This document shows positions 25,411-38,575 of a DNA stretch of 64,000 nt, one piece after another. How positions within the stretch are numbered: the first letter of the stretch is position 1; the number at the start of each line of letters is the position of its first letter. Position numbers and translations under genes: made by a program. The notes below the pieces were generated by a model. The model was given only the letters and a program-made list of their open reading frames with translations, did no database searches and was not told the origin of the DNA. This stretch comes from Lophius americanus (taxonomy: Eukaryota > Chordata > Actinopteri > Lophiiformes > Lophiidae), in assembly GCA_037951165.1 (NCBI GenBank), contig JBBDHG010000015.1:366001-430000 (forward strand). The letters are read 5' to 3'.

Positions 25411-27486
25411 TGCAAAAACCTTCATCTGTGCACATTTTCATGTGAATCCGTCTTGTAGTTTTTTTTACCTAATCCTGCTCACAAACAAACATACAAACAA
25501 ACAGACACATGAGTGTAAACATAACCTTCTTTCTCGGCAAAGGCACAAAACCCGGGGTTGTAGGGCCGACTGATTAACCCGTAGCTTTAATAAATAAAGA
25601 GTAATGATTTATTTTTTATTTTTTTTACACATACAGCTGTCACACTCAACCGCTTTCTCCGACACAAAAACAATTCACACCACAAGTGTTTACAATAAGA
25701 GTTATTAAAACGAAGAATGTTGAGCTGCAGCTGCACAAGGAGGACCATTTAATTTTGAGAGGAGGTGAAGGTATCATGACAGCTAGTCCCACGGGCCCAC
25801 AGGCATTTCTCCTTGGGGAAGTTAATTTTAAACAAACTGCCTCCCCTCTGCCATCAACAATATTTCACACGGACTTCTCAAATGCTCGCAAATCTTCATC
25901 CATCACTGACAGCAAAGCAAAATAAACAATAATACCGTAGATCAATCACTGTCTGTTTAATGCGGCGCCGCACCAGATATACGAGTTAGAGAGACGGAGC
26001 CGCGGCGCGTGTGTTTGTAATAAATGTGCATATTGTTTTTCAGTAAGAAGGCAAATGGAAGCTAAACCGCTCAACGCAGACGATGTATCTGTGCCTGATT
26101 TGGAATCTTGTTAGATTAACTGATGGATTTAATTTTACCGAACAACCAATGAAAACACCTCACGGCAACCTCACTGTCAGCGGATGACGTACAAGGAATA
26201 ATACGGCTAACCATGAACTTGTACAAATCTTTTCCTTCATCACATTTTGTGCCACGGCAAAATTATGGCACCTCTCAGCCAAATGGGTTAAAGTTTGTTT
26301 GTTTTTTTACTGTAGATTTTAATGTACATTCCTGCATAATCAGTCATTTAGAAAGAATTTTTTTTTAGGTGAAAAAATGTTATGTTTTGTTTTTTTACTC
26401 TGTCTTCTAATACAGTTAGGTGTTCACATGACAACAATGTGAAAACTACCCACAGAAAAAAACGTTTAAACATATTGTAGTTTATATGCCAGGCCTGTAG
26501 TTTGGCGGTGAAACTCATTTAAATGACAGAGAGGCTGTTATTGTTGTTGTTATTGTGTCTGTGCGCGGTGATAGGGATAAAAACGTAAAGTCATGTGTGG
26601 CTGCATCATCACAGCTTTTCACATTTCTGGTTTGCCAGTTTACACAGTGATGAAAATGGAGGCGTTTTCAGTGTGGAACCCATTTGCGAATGTTCCACAA
26701 AACAGCAAGAGGCATAATTACAAGAAAAGGTTACCATTACATGCAAAAACCATTGTCATGTAAACGTCCGCCCTCAAGTCTGACGACCTGGACGGCGATG
26801 CTGGTGACGTCTACTTTACGCCTCCTGACAGAGTTGGTTTAATCTCTCTGAGTCAGGCTAACATAACTTTGCGTTGCGGTGACCACAAACGCCACTCAGC
26901 ACACGAGTCTCATGCATTCTCCATCTGCACATGCACCCCCTCCCTGCTGGGCTGCACAGGAAAATGAATCTGTGGCCTCACAACATGTGCTCTTGATTAG
27001 TTTTTGCACAGTGAGCGACATGCTCGATAATGTCAGCTCGCATATCATTTAAACGTCCATTAACATGTCATCATAGACGGAACGTGTCGCTCAGGTTTTT
27101 TAGCCCCTATCAGCGCTGCCAGGTACGATCCCATCTTTAATATAAAGCTCAGATCTGGCCTCTCTATTACAGCGTCTGCGCTTTAGACGCAAAATCTACT
27201 GCCCTTCATCACCTGGCCTTCCTTCCTCTCATCTAACACTTCATAAAGACCATTCATCCCGCCACCCTTTCATCTGACTATACCAGAGGCCTCGTTAATC
27301 CTTCTCTCCGTCCCGACCCTGTACCACTCAACTAGAATGGGACAAACTTCAAAGGGAGAGAGAGGGAGTTGGTGTGTGAGGGAGTGAGGGAGAGAGGGAG
27401 AGAGAGGATAGACAGAATGGGAAACACAGATTGGGTGGGCAGCTGTGTTGTGTTTGGCTGACACCACAAAGCCTTTGGAGGACCAG
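25411..27486. other. Unique intronic sequence
   Basis: No gene was recognised. Scattered T runs occur (25617, 26305, 26380). The stretch 25940..26130 is a GC-richer, non-repetitive block. Confidence 0.45.
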
Positions 27487-27497
27487 CCCCCCCCCCC

Positions 27498-27530
<33 letters not shown>
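27487..27530. repeat. C14 run fused to (AC)15
   Basis: C14 (27487..27500) runs straight into (AC)15 (27501..27530). A GA-rich stretch precedes it at 27350..27410. Confidence 0.95.
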
Positions 27531-27531
<1 letters not shown>

Positions 27532-27803
27532 AGTCTCAGAGAGCTTTAATTGAATCGTAATGCTCAAAATTTATAAACACACATGAAGACATAATATTAC
27601 ATTGGGTTGCTACCAGACAGGGCGATCAGACGATTCAGACGCATCATTATCCCACAGGAGGATGAGTGGAATTACATTAAAGCCAGTGTGGCCTCCAATC
27701 CACCGAGGATGGGGCGCGAGCTGAGAGCCAGAGCTGTGACAGACAACCCTCAGCATGAAATGTTGTTGGTAATGGTCTCAAGAACACGCATGCATAATAC
27801 ACT

Positions 27804-27829
27804 CACACACACACACACACACACACACA
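27804..27829. repeat. (CA)13 microsatellite
   Basis: A pure CA run, ending in TGATGAC. Confidence 0.9.
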
Positions 27830-30589
27830 TGATGACAGTTGATAGGCCAACCGTCACCACTGGTGGATGAATGTTTATTTTATTAACATGCCGCCGACTT
27901 TGGGGGAAAAAAAGGCAGATTAACTTCTAATGCCTGCAATCATATGAAACATTTCCCACACCAAGACATCGGATGCATATTTCTCCCAGTAGGGAAGGTG
28001 ACATTTTACTTTGCGCCTGACTGAGACCCGTTGTGTCCAGATGCAAACATTTTTCAACCGAGGCCTGAACGACGGGAAAGAGAAAGAGAAGACGGCGCGC
28101 ACGTCTGGGTTTTAGGCGGGGCCATGTTTTTCGATGACACCTTCTACCCAGCACCAACGCAGGAACGATTTTGAATACGCTTTATTCTAAGTAGCCGTTC
28201 CTGACAAAAAGTAAGCTATTAGCATTCCCCACACATTAACATTTGAATGGGGAAATTAGCTTTTCCTGCCTCACCTGCTCTTCCTGCCTAACCTCACCTA
28301 CGACTCCGACCTGCTCTATTGACAATCACTGCATTATTTATGACGGGACAGGCTGATAGCCGACACCCGACCACGCATGGACACCCTCTCCTGATAAAAG
28401 CCAGCCCTGCTTTTGCCTTATCTCCAGGCGAAAGAAATACGACGTACATGCGCCGTGTTTGTTAACCCTTCCATGTCCTCACAGAGAGCAAAGAAACGAC
28501 CTAAAAATATTTGGGGGGGAGTTAAGAATGCCTCGTCATCGGTGGCCCCCAGGGCTCCGTTCTTGGTCCCTCATGCTTAAGCATACACATGCTGCCACTG
28601 GGTCATATTATAAACAGCTTCAGACTCAAACTGGGCTCAAACAAACATTTGAGCATAACATTAAAGGGTTAATTGATTCATATGCTTTAATTAAAAAAAA
28701 GGGCCAATTCAAGGCCAGGAAGGAAGTGAGAACAACGCGGGGCTTTAAAGGAGAACTCGCTCGGCAGCTACAGAGAAGCAGATGCACAGCGTTTGTAGGT
28801 GGGGGGGGTGGAGCGTTGCAGCTGATGCGTGTTTGTGTCGGTACCACAGGCTGCGGCGGAGGAGACCAAGAGAGTGTGTGTTGTTCTTTGTGAGCTGTGT
28901 GTGGGTCAGCTGTTGCTCTTGGCCTGTTTTTCCCACCCAGCCTGGTGGCTTGACGGCACAGTTTCACCCTGTCCCCATGCCCCTATTCCTCGCTCTCCCT
29001 CCAAAAAACGTTAGAACATAATGGCCCATTCACCATGACAACAGCAGAAGCACATTCACGTCACGGGGGAACAGACGCCTTTTCACAACATGCTGAGTCA
29101 AAAAAATAAAATGATCCCCTCTCGCTGACTAGCGCTGGGATTTCTCTTCCCTCTCGACACCAGAACCTTTCAAACAAACAAGGTGCCGTCAGCTTAAGTA
29201 CCTTTAATTGCGCCTGCTGTACCATTTAAAGCGAAGCTTGTGTTTTCGTGTCATGAGTCGAGTCGCTCCCATAAAACGTGCCGTTTAATTTGAGCCGATG
29301 CTCTTTAAGTAAATGCTTTTTTTTAATCTTTATTTATTTATAGAGCGGCATTTCAAAATAACTGTTGTCTCAAGGTTCTCTCCAGTAAGAGCAGGTTTAG
29401 ACCAGACTCTTTATGTAATTCAGTCGTTTTACTGTATTAGTGCTGCGAGGAGCCATTGACGGTTCTATTTCTGCTGCCATTTATAACGAGTTATTATGTA
29501 TAAAAAAAAAAAAACGGGAGCGGCTGCAGAAGCGAGGCAAAGGAAATATAAAGGATGTAATTACACGCCACTTGGTATCAACTTCAATTCTGCTTTTGTG
29601 CTGCTCGAAAAAGAGAAGAAAAGCGTGAAACACAGAAGTATGGAATCACATCAACATCTGCATTCAATTTAATCACCACCTCAGTTTGTTTTTTTTTGGG
29701 GGGGGGATAATAATTGTCAACTTACATTAAAAAAGAAGAAAAACTGGAGTGTATAAAAATACAAGAGCAATTCATTTATTTATAGACGTGAAATAAAAAG
29801 AAGTGTACGACATGGTAATTTGATGGTTTGGGCTATTATGGGTGAGTGAAAGCCTTTTTCTGTACTTGTCCACCAAGCTTTCAACACATTGTCTGGAGCC
29901 AAAATTACAAGGACATTGAAATAATGGCGCGGCCTCGCTGTCAGCTCTCTTAAATCAATGGGCTTGACTGTTAACAGATCCGTGGAAGTCTGGATATGGA
30001 AAGTTCACATTACATCATTTCTATCAAGCGGATCAATTCTTGAAGAAAACTTAAGATGCTAGTTTCTGCAGTTGCATCATTGTTCTATAAAAACATTATG
30101 ATATTTCTTTGTGTAACTGTCCTTTATTGTTTTACTAACATAAGGTCAACTCTCAATCGAACATTAATTACACTAAATTAGATTATGACCCCTATATTTA
30201 AGGTCAATAGGCGTCGCATTGTAATTGGCCTAGCCTTGAACAGTCAACTCTGATAATTCCAAACACAGTACAATGTCCGTTTGTATGTGCACAAATGAAC
30301 AGGATGTAAGAAACTCTAATGCAGCGTCCAAACGAGGCAGCCAGGGTTTTGTTTGCCAAATAACAATTGCTTGTTCAACAATTCTCATCAGCCAAACGAG
30401 GTCATAAATATCACTGAAAGCAGGCAAGGCTGGATGGGAAACTGCCCGAATGCTGCTGTTCTTCACAAAGAATGGTTGTTTCTCCTCACCACCTTCTCTG
30501 ATGGATAGGGAATGCAGCAAAATGATGAAAATGTTCTTGAATGCACCACAAAAGGTCTTTCTCTTGCCACAACACTGTCAGCAGGGGTA
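27830..30589. other. Unique intronic sequence
   Basis: No gene was recognised. It includes a short T9G9-type homopolymer junction at about 29689..29706. Confidence 0.5.
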
Positions 30590-30860
30590 TATCCCCCCAA
30601 AAGCTGCATTGTACGAGCAATCCCCCCGATTGAACATGAACTTATGTCCTAAAAAAACAGTTTAACCTTTTCCCAAATAGGTGAAACTCCCTAATCTATG
30701 GTAGCAAGATATTGATCTCTACAATATATATATCCCCGTGTGGATTCATATGCACCAAATTTGGACTAAATCGAAAGAAAAGTTAGGAAGTTATGCCTGA
30801 AAAAGTTTCGCCCAAAGAGTTTTGGAGTCATCGCATTATCAAGAAGATCTTTTCGGGACA
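30590..30860 (+). repeat. Dispersed repeat family A, copy 4
   Basis: It has GCATTGTACGAGCAATCCCC, ATTGAACATGAACTTATGTC, CTTTTCCCAAATAGG and GATTCATATGCACCAAATTT followed by GGACTAAATC. Confidence 0.7.
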
Positions 30861-32320
30861 CTACCTTTGCCCCCTGGATTCTAGCGTCACACGGGGAAAT
30901 CCAGTTCCCTAAAACTTCCTGCCCAAATGGTCAAAGTATATAAAGTCTCACGCATGCACTCCCTCCAAGTCTGCCATCCTGGCGCCTGCGCCCAGAGGCT
31001 GGAGTGCAGAAGAGGAGGGAAAGATTGAAGATCAGAACATCAAGGAGGCGCCACCCCATAGGGCTCCTAAGTGAGGTCGTCTTTTCCCCTGGTTGTCAGC
31101 TCTAACCATATCTCAAACGACCTGACCTTCCTTTTAATGCCCTCTGTCTCTTCACACTCAGCACATCAAGATAATAGGAGCTAAATATAAGCCAGAACTG
31201 TCTCAGATAGTGCTCCGCTTTAAAAAAAAAGGAGCCCTCATGTCTCTCTCAAAGCTGAAAGTACTGCTACCCACGAGGGGGCCTCTGCTGCTTAATAAGA
31301 TTTGGGAATGCCACGGGGGATGAACGAGCTGTGAAGCCAGAGCTACCAAACATTTTGATTTCAATAAAACTTCTTGTCTTTTGAAAATTTCAGCCTTGGG
31401 GGCCCGATAAATGAAGTGCACAGCAGCCACCGGTCGGTCACGTTTGTGAGTTGTGGGAGGGGAAATATTCGGCATATTCAGACATTAGCCGCCTGCGGGG
31501 AAGGATCTCATTGTGGATTTTTATAAAGGTCATGCTAACGGAAAGGTGTTCAGAGTAGAATTTTGGAGCCATTTTCACAACCCTCCAACACAACCAAACG
31601 TCCTGAACATCAAATGGATTTGACAGCAAACTCGTCTTCAAACACACCCATGCAAACACAACGTAATGCTGAAATAAAGAGCTCAGGGGCTCTAACAGGT
31701 AAAGTGGCCGCCACGGTTCATTAAGCGTGCTCCAGTTCCCTTGGCCCCGCTACGTTTACCCAATTTAGACAGGAAATGACATTGTGTTAGGGTTAGCGAG
31801 CAGAGGCGGGGAGTGCTGAGCGGAGAGAAAAGGAGAGACCACAGGAGAGAGAAGAACAGACTTCAAGTAAGAATGATTAGATTAAGAATGTAGGGAATAG
31901 TCTAGCATGAAGAAAAGCCTTTGGTTGAGTGAATTATTGAATTAGTGCATGGCGAAGGAGCGCAGACGAGGACCCCGGCACAGCGTTACCTCAGCTCCAG
32001 TAGCTAAAATGGGAAGTCGGGTTTGGTAGATGGAGAGAAAGTGAAAGAGAGACAAGGAAAAGCTCCCGCTGGAAGCAGGCAGAGCGACCTAATCAGATTA
32101 ACACTGATTGGAGGAAGGATGGAGGGAGGACAGAGGGAGTAGAGTGCTCTAAGACAAGGCCATATTGGAAATCAAGTCTCGTTCTGTGAGCTAAAAGGTC
32201 AGCGTGGTCACAGCGTGTTTGTCTGTGTCTGTGTGTGTGTCTTTGTACTTAACAGGTTGGGGCCACCGGAGACCCCAAGATCTGAAAGTAGGAAGGCGGT
32301 CGATTGTGCATTACCGACCG
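30861..32320. other. Unique intronic sequence
   Basis: No gene was recognised. It is purine-rich around 31800..31870 and 32030..32150. Confidence 0.45.
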
Positions 32321-32346
32321 AGAGAGAGAGAGAGAGAGAGAGAGAG
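32321..32346. repeat. (AG)13 microsatellite
   Basis: A pure AG run. Confidence 0.95.
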
Positions 32347-32509
32347 TAGCTTTATATGTGTGTCTCAGTAAGATCTTTCATCAGAGACTCTGCATCAGAG
32401 CATTAATGCATCGGTTTGATGGGAGGAGTTGAAAGAACACAGCAGATTCAGAGCCATTCCAAACACGTACTTCCATGATAATATACCAGCTCTACTGTTT
32501 TATAGAGGA

Positions 32510-32960
32510 CGGCGATAAAGAGAGAAAGTTATTTATATCCTTGAGTCGACTCATATGCATCAAATTTGGACTAAATCAGATCAATGGTTTCAGAAATGAT
32601 GGCCTGAAAACGTTTTGAGGTAAATGTCCCACTCATGTCAAAAATGTACAGCAAACTTTCCCCAAAATAAATCCAGTTCTTCCTCACCTGAAGGTCTATG
32701 ATGGTATAAAGTTTGAAAATGATCCATGAAATAGTTTGAGTTCTGTCTAGGAAATATTTACTATTACAGTAAAATACAACATATAAGTGATAAATGTCCA
32801 CAACTGGATTCATATTTACTGAATTTGGACTAAATTGAACCAACGGTTGAGAAATTATGGCCTCAGAACTTGAATGAATGAAGCTTGATGAAGGTCCCCC
32901 TGGTGTCGGAAATATACAGCTGACCTTTCCCAAACGACAATTCCATCGTATCCCTGACTA
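32510..32960 (+). repeat. Dispersed repeat family A, copy 5 (two partial units in tandem)
   Basis: The CATATGCATCAAATTTGGAC motif at about 32551 recurs as CATATTTACTGAATTTGGAC at about 32810. The CAGAAATGATGGCCTGAAAA motif recurs as GAGAAATTATGGCC, and the GACCTTTCCC motif also appears twice. This indicates two family units joined head to tail. Confidence 0.8.
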
Positions 32961-35917
32961 TTTGGGGATGTAAAAACACGCCTCGGAGATGGAGACACAC
33001 AGAGACGGTAGGTTCGCCGTTACTCTGGGAGACATTCCTTCATGAGGCCTGAGACTAACCTGGGAGTGACCGTCACTCACAATTACACAAGATCATAATT
33101 TGATCGTAATTCAAATCATGCATAAAAGCTTTTCAGAGGCAACATTCAGCTGTTCGTACGAGGGAAAGACGGAGCGTGCAATTTCAATCTCATGTTGAAC
33201 TGAAGATGTTCTCTGGTGCTTTGACTGGGATGCTAACGATGGAAAGAGGACGGCTGAAAAATGGGAGCCGGGGATGTGAAGGAATGGTGAGAAATTGGAG
33301 CGATAATAATATGGATGACTGAAGTCACAAAATGACAGCCGTGCTGAGCGCAAGCAGGAGGTGCGCACGCACACACACACACACACACACACACATATCC
33401 ACGCAAATAGACGAGCGCACATGCACACAGTGGGCCACGGCATCTGTGCTGGAGACCTGTGTGAGTCAGGCGGACGAGCAGACGAATATACAGCAATCAA
33501 GCCTGAGTGAGAGGACTGACTGATCTTGATGTGCAGCCAGTAATTGTGGCTTCGTCGCAAACTAAAAAGAAGCGCACAACTAGTCGGACTGATGAACTCC
33601 GGGAAATGTACTTACAAATAAACGGAGAGCATCCAATGGAGTCCGAACTCAAGCAGTAGCAGATTTACCTTCCTGTAGTAGAGCAGTAGTAAAACTCAGT
33701 GTAGTACACATTTGGGGGCCATCGCTCCCTATACCAGACTATAAGGCAAAGCATACAGAGTTCTTACAGTTTCCATTTCTCGGATGTGATATAAATAGAT
33801 TTAGATCATATGGTAAAGACTGTCTAACATGCAGCTGCTCCCCAGATGTACTCGTTTGCTTTGTGAAGGCGCATTGCTGTATTATAGCTGCCTATAATAA
33901 ACTGAGCAACACTCTTTTCCCCAGGAAACCTATTTTCAATTGCTGCCTGACCTTTTTGCAGCAGTCTCCCTCTCTGGGAAGACAGAATAGCTCAGAATGA
34001 GGGTGATCCAAACATCTTACATTCCAGAGGCAACAAAAAGCTTTGAAATAATCCACCGTCACTGGGCTCAAAGCTCCCCTGCCTGCTATAAATCCATATA
34101 AGACCATCAGCGCTTCCGCATCGTAGTGTAAACTGAATTCCAGCGCTGCAGTCAAGAGGGTCCTCACTTCAATACCATGGACGAGACAATCTGGCCTACA
34201 TTTTAAGTTATTCCCCCATTATGGAATCAGGATGTCGGATTTCAATTCTCTGCAATCAGTAATCTTTAGGACCACTGGTTTTGTCTCAAGGAACAGATTT
34301 CCAAAGGCTGGCAGAACTTCATCCTCTTAAAACTCCCCAGACGCAAACGCATTAGACTGAAACAGAAAACTTCCTCCGCCAAACTCTGTGACCCTTTGTT
34401 TAATCATCCGCCATGTGTGGTGGTGGTGGTGGTGGTGGTGGTGGGGGAGGGAGGGGGGAGGGTTTACCATGTAGGATCAAAGCGAGCTCAAAGACGGACG
34501 AAAATAACCGGAAGAGCTATCAGCATTGTGTAGGTGCTGGGGTGAGAGAGGAGGTGAGTGAATAAGGACAGGGAGGGCAGCACCACTAGTTTAAACTCAA
34601 GGCCGTCTGCGTATTATCATAAAAACACTTCACACGGCGGGCCGACCCCATTAAACCCACTGGATTTATGGGCAGGTCACTTGATTGGGTCCCCAAAATG
34701 ACTCGAGCAAAATGGGAAAATGTGATCGACGCAATCTTTGCAGCCGTCCCCGGTGAGCGAGACGAGGCGGTGCTGTGATGAAGACGAGAGAAACGCCAGC
34801 GGGAAACACGAGTGGCTGGGAGCTTTGTCAAATGACCAAAATGACTCCAGAAGGGATTAATTGCTGGCGGAACCCCGGTCCTCAGGTGTGATATAATGTG
34901 ACTCAGAGGAACAACAGCAGACAGAAATACTCAGCACCACAAAGAAGGTTTTGAAACCCGCAACAGACCTGGCTATTACAATCCTGTAATCCACCCTCAG
35001 TCCTCCCATTGTCCTGTCAGTGGAAGTTGTGTCCATTGTGGTGTACCCACCCAATAATAGGCCTTTACTGACCATAATTGCCGTCTGTCTTATGCGTGGA
35101 AATGATATAGTCGTTACGACCGACAAGCTAATAATAATAATGAAAATAGAAAAAGTTGTTTCAACCAGTTTCACTTCCAAACAACTTCCTCTCCCAATCG
35201 TGTCACTTTGAAACCTCACATCAGCCGGCCATGCCTCACGTCTGGGAAATACCTGCAAGGGATTCTGTGTCAGAAAATTACGGCATTGCTAAAACCGCAA
35301 ACAAATTCCATGGTCTTGTAGACGGGTAAGCGGGGCGGCGGCCAGCGCTCGCATGCAGGAAGTCATTTAACTGACTCAAATGTGTTTCGGTGACATGGTG
35401 CAGCGATCCGCTACAGTCAGAAAGAAAATCAAACACAGAAAGTGACTTATGGTGATGCAAGGGGACACCATGGGAGGGAGGGAGGGGGGGGTAGAAGGGA
35501 ATCCAGGTCTGAGTCAGTCCCTTGAATCACTCTCTCATGTCAGCGTTGTAATTTAATGAAACCCAGAGGAGGTTTCGTCCAGGGGAAATGTTTATCCGCA
35601 GTGGGAAGGCCGAATCATGAGAAACGAGACCAGAACAGAGCAGCTTCAAGAGTGCAGCGGAAAAAGTTTGAGCAGCTACGTGGGCACGCTGTCGGCAGGT
35701 TTTTTATGCAGAAATATAATGTTTCATGGGCGAGGAATGGTGCTACCTGCTTTCCAAAGCTACTTATGTTGTTTCCTACATAACGAAAGGGCAAAATCCG
35801 CCATGATCACGACCCACGAAATACATCCTGGCACCATCTGTCTGAATCAGACACATCCTCATATGGATTTATGCAAAAAATACCGGTGTTCTCAGTGTGT
35901 GTAGAATTCAGAAAAAC
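32961..35917. other. Intronic sequence with microsatellites
   Basis: It contains (CA)13 at about 33370..33395 and (GGT)n at about 34418..34443 followed by a G-rich tail. No gene was recognised. Confidence 0.6.
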
Positions 35918-36111
35918 AACCTGCTTACCAGTGTTGTGATTTGGTCTGGAATCAAATGGATCCACTCGATTTGAAAGCGACAGTAGGAAATAAAGGAAAA
36001 AGGGAAAGACAGATTTCGCCTTGAGTTTCGGCGCAGCGGCCTTCGTCAGGGCGTAGAAGTGCTTTACACCCAGCAGGTTCCAGACCAGATCACAACACTG
36101 GTAAGCAGGTT
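35918..36111. mobile_element. 194-bp element with 32-bp terminal inverted repeats
   Basis: The left arm 35918..35949 and right arm 36080..36111 are inverted copies with a single mismatch (AACCTGCTTACCAGTGTTGT and onward). On the minus strand the interior reads CCTGACGAAGGCCGCTGCGC then CGAAACTC. This is the kind of string found in Penelope-like retroelement ends and resembles a hammerhead ribozyme core. No coding capacity. The class is inferred, not shown. Confidence 0.6.
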
Positions 36112-37120
36112 CTGACTTACAGCTTTTTGTTTTTCTACATCCTAAAATAAATCAAGTAATTCCTTCCAAATGCATCTTTCCTTCTCCTAAAAATAAGGAC
36201 AAATATCTAAATTCTTGACGTAAGCGGGAAACGGCCCCTCTTCCTCACAATTGTTGTCTCTTATCAGAGCAGATAACTCTCGCCTCTCGTTATTCCCTCT
36301 TCATGGAGAAGACTCATCTTTCTTTTAATGCCTCTCTCACACTCAGACCCACAAACAGAAGTTGGATTTGTTCCAGACAGCCAAAAAGCACATTCCAGCA
36401 GAGCGGCGCGACCTTCAGGGCTTCAAACGACGACGTGAATCGAACCGATGTCACTTTGCTTTGGCCCGGACTTCAGATTGTTCAAAGATTTAACCCGCAA
36501 AAAGGAGCCCCTAGCATGTAGAGACAATGAAACGTGCACTTGTGTGTGCATGTTGGCATCAGTATCCTTATCTTGGCTGAGCAGGAGGAACAAGTTCAAA
36601 ATGATTTGTGATGCATTTATCCTGCCCTAAAAGCTTAACACCCGTACGCCCAGTGTGCACATGCTCCCGTCTCTCCGTGCCCTAGACAAAGGATCGCTGA
36701 AAGCAATCAATCACGGTGCGGCACTGAAGAAAAATGTTCACATTCTTCTCAGCAGAAAATAATCAATCTTAATCTATTGTGTCCATTTTGTTGCAAATTG
36801 ACAGAGGGAGCGAGAGAAAAGTAAATCAATAGGAGAGCGCTGCGCTGCGGTGACAATGACGGGGCGTTAGGTGTGTGTTTAAGCCGTGACATTGAGGTTT
36901 ACACTGGCATTCCTGGGAATCCTGAGGCTACGCAGTTGGTTTGACCTGAGAAACTTGATGGTGTAGACAAAGGGAGGGAGAAAAAAAAAAGTTTGACCAA
37001 ATATTAAAATGGAACTCCGACAGATGAACGGCGTCTTTTTCGCAAATCAGCATTGTAACAACGAGCCTGGTGCAAATGTTGCCTCGGCTGTGCATGAACT
37101 CTACATGCCCTCAGAGTTTT
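36112..37120. other. Unique intronic sequence
   Basis: No gene or repeat family was recognised. Confidence 0.45.
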
Positions 37121-37160
37121 GGGTGAGGGGGGGGGGCACTTTTTAGGGGGGGGGGGGGGG
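37121..37160. repeat. Paired long G runs
   Basis: A G10 run and a G14-16 run are separated by CACTTTTTA. This is a G-quadruplex candidate on the plus strand. Confidence 0.85.
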
Positions 37161-37306
37161 CAATGTGACTTCAGCCCTCTGAAAACCACAACTCCCAGGA
37201 GGCAAAGGGGATTTATTGACCACAGGAGCAGTCTAAGAGTCTGGAGTCTAACGCGGAGTCGAACCGGAACGAGGGGGAAAAGAAGTAGAATTCGAACAAG
37301 AGAAAA

Positions 37307-37358
37307 TGTGTGTGTGTGTGTGTCTGTGTGTGTCTGTGTGTGTGTGTGTGTGTGTGTA
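37307..37358. repeat. Interrupted (TG)n microsatellite
   Basis: A TG tract with two TC interruptions, about 52 bases. Confidence 0.9.
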
Positions 37359-37459
37359 TTGGACTTCACTCGAGACAGTGTCTACACACAGCGGAAGACT
37401 GTCAGAGAGCTGCCGCCCAAAACATCCGTCACTGAGGGACCAGTCACTGATCCCCCCCA

Positions 37460-37464
<5 letters not shown>

Positions 37465-37492
<28 letters not shown>
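37465..37492. repeat. (CT)14 microsatellite
   Basis: A CT run, then CTTTCTTTCTC, within a pyrimidine-rich stretch to about 37600. Confidence 0.9.
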
Positions 37493-37498
<6 letters not shown>

Positions 37499-38344
37499 CT
37501 CTGCATCTGTTCCATCTGTCCTTTCCCCGTCTCTCACACCTGCTCCCCTCCTCACCTCGTCCCTCTCCTCCACTTATTGAGCATTCACTCCCACTCTCTC
37601 ATCCCTGCTTTGTCAGTCAGCATCTTGATCAGCGGGGAAAAAATGACTCTACAGTGAATTAAGTCTGGTTTCTCCTTGCTTCTCTTCATCTCCCAGAACA
37701 TGGTGGGTCTGTGCAGCGAGGAAGACAATCTGCCTACCCTGATAGCCAAGCATGATAGCGTCCCTTCCTCCCTTTACCCCACTCTTTTCCACATCCCAAG
37801 ATTGTTTTCCCACACAATCAATCCCCTTGCGTTTCTGAGTGAGAATTTTGATCACAGGAGACCCGAGTGTTTTTTCCTCCATAAAAACAACAAGTGGGAG
37901 ATTCAGGAATTTTGTCGATTGTCAGGGTTTCCCCCCTACGGTTTGCGATCGCTCACTACTAATGCGTTCTTTCCCACTGAAGCTCCAGATTGAGGGGGAG
38001 GGATGATATCCTGTCAGAAGGATCCAGGAATTCTCTCTGTGAGCGCCGAGTACAGTAAGGACTCAGTGAGGAGAGAGGCCGGCACACTGAAGCCATTGTG
38101 AGGCAGCCAGCCACCCACACATAGTGCCGGACTAACAGACACAAATACACTCTCAGGATCGGAGGGACAAGAGCCGTGTCCAGAGAACACGCCATCAACT
38201 GTCACTCATCGGAGCAGGCTGTTTGGTCTTTGCTGTTCAGAATACACAAAATTATTACTATCACTTCATCATCATCATTCATCATCATTATATACTCGAA
38301 TGTCGGGGATCTTATGGAATTGTCATTGGATCCACCGCTTTGGC

Positions 38345-38575
38345 AGATCCTGAGCGTCACGTGATATCTCAAAAACTCTTTCATGGATCATTTTCAACTT
38401 TGACCCTTACGTTGACCTTAGTGTGAGGAAGAACTGGGTGGATTTTGGGAAAAGTTGGTTTTATATTAAAAACCCTAAGAGGGACTTTTATTTCTAATTT
38501 CTTTCGGACCATAATTTCTCTACCGTTGGTCCAATTTAGACCAAATTGGTGGCTATGAATCAATAATATCAAACA
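38345..38575 (-). repeat. Dispersed repeat family A, copy 6 (reverse orientation)
   Basis: It is the reverse complement of the family landmarks: TTCATGGATCATTTTCAA, GACCTTAGTGTGAGGAAGAA, CATAATTTCTC and GGTCCAATTTAGACCAAATT. It is the only clear copy in this orientation. Confidence 0.8.
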
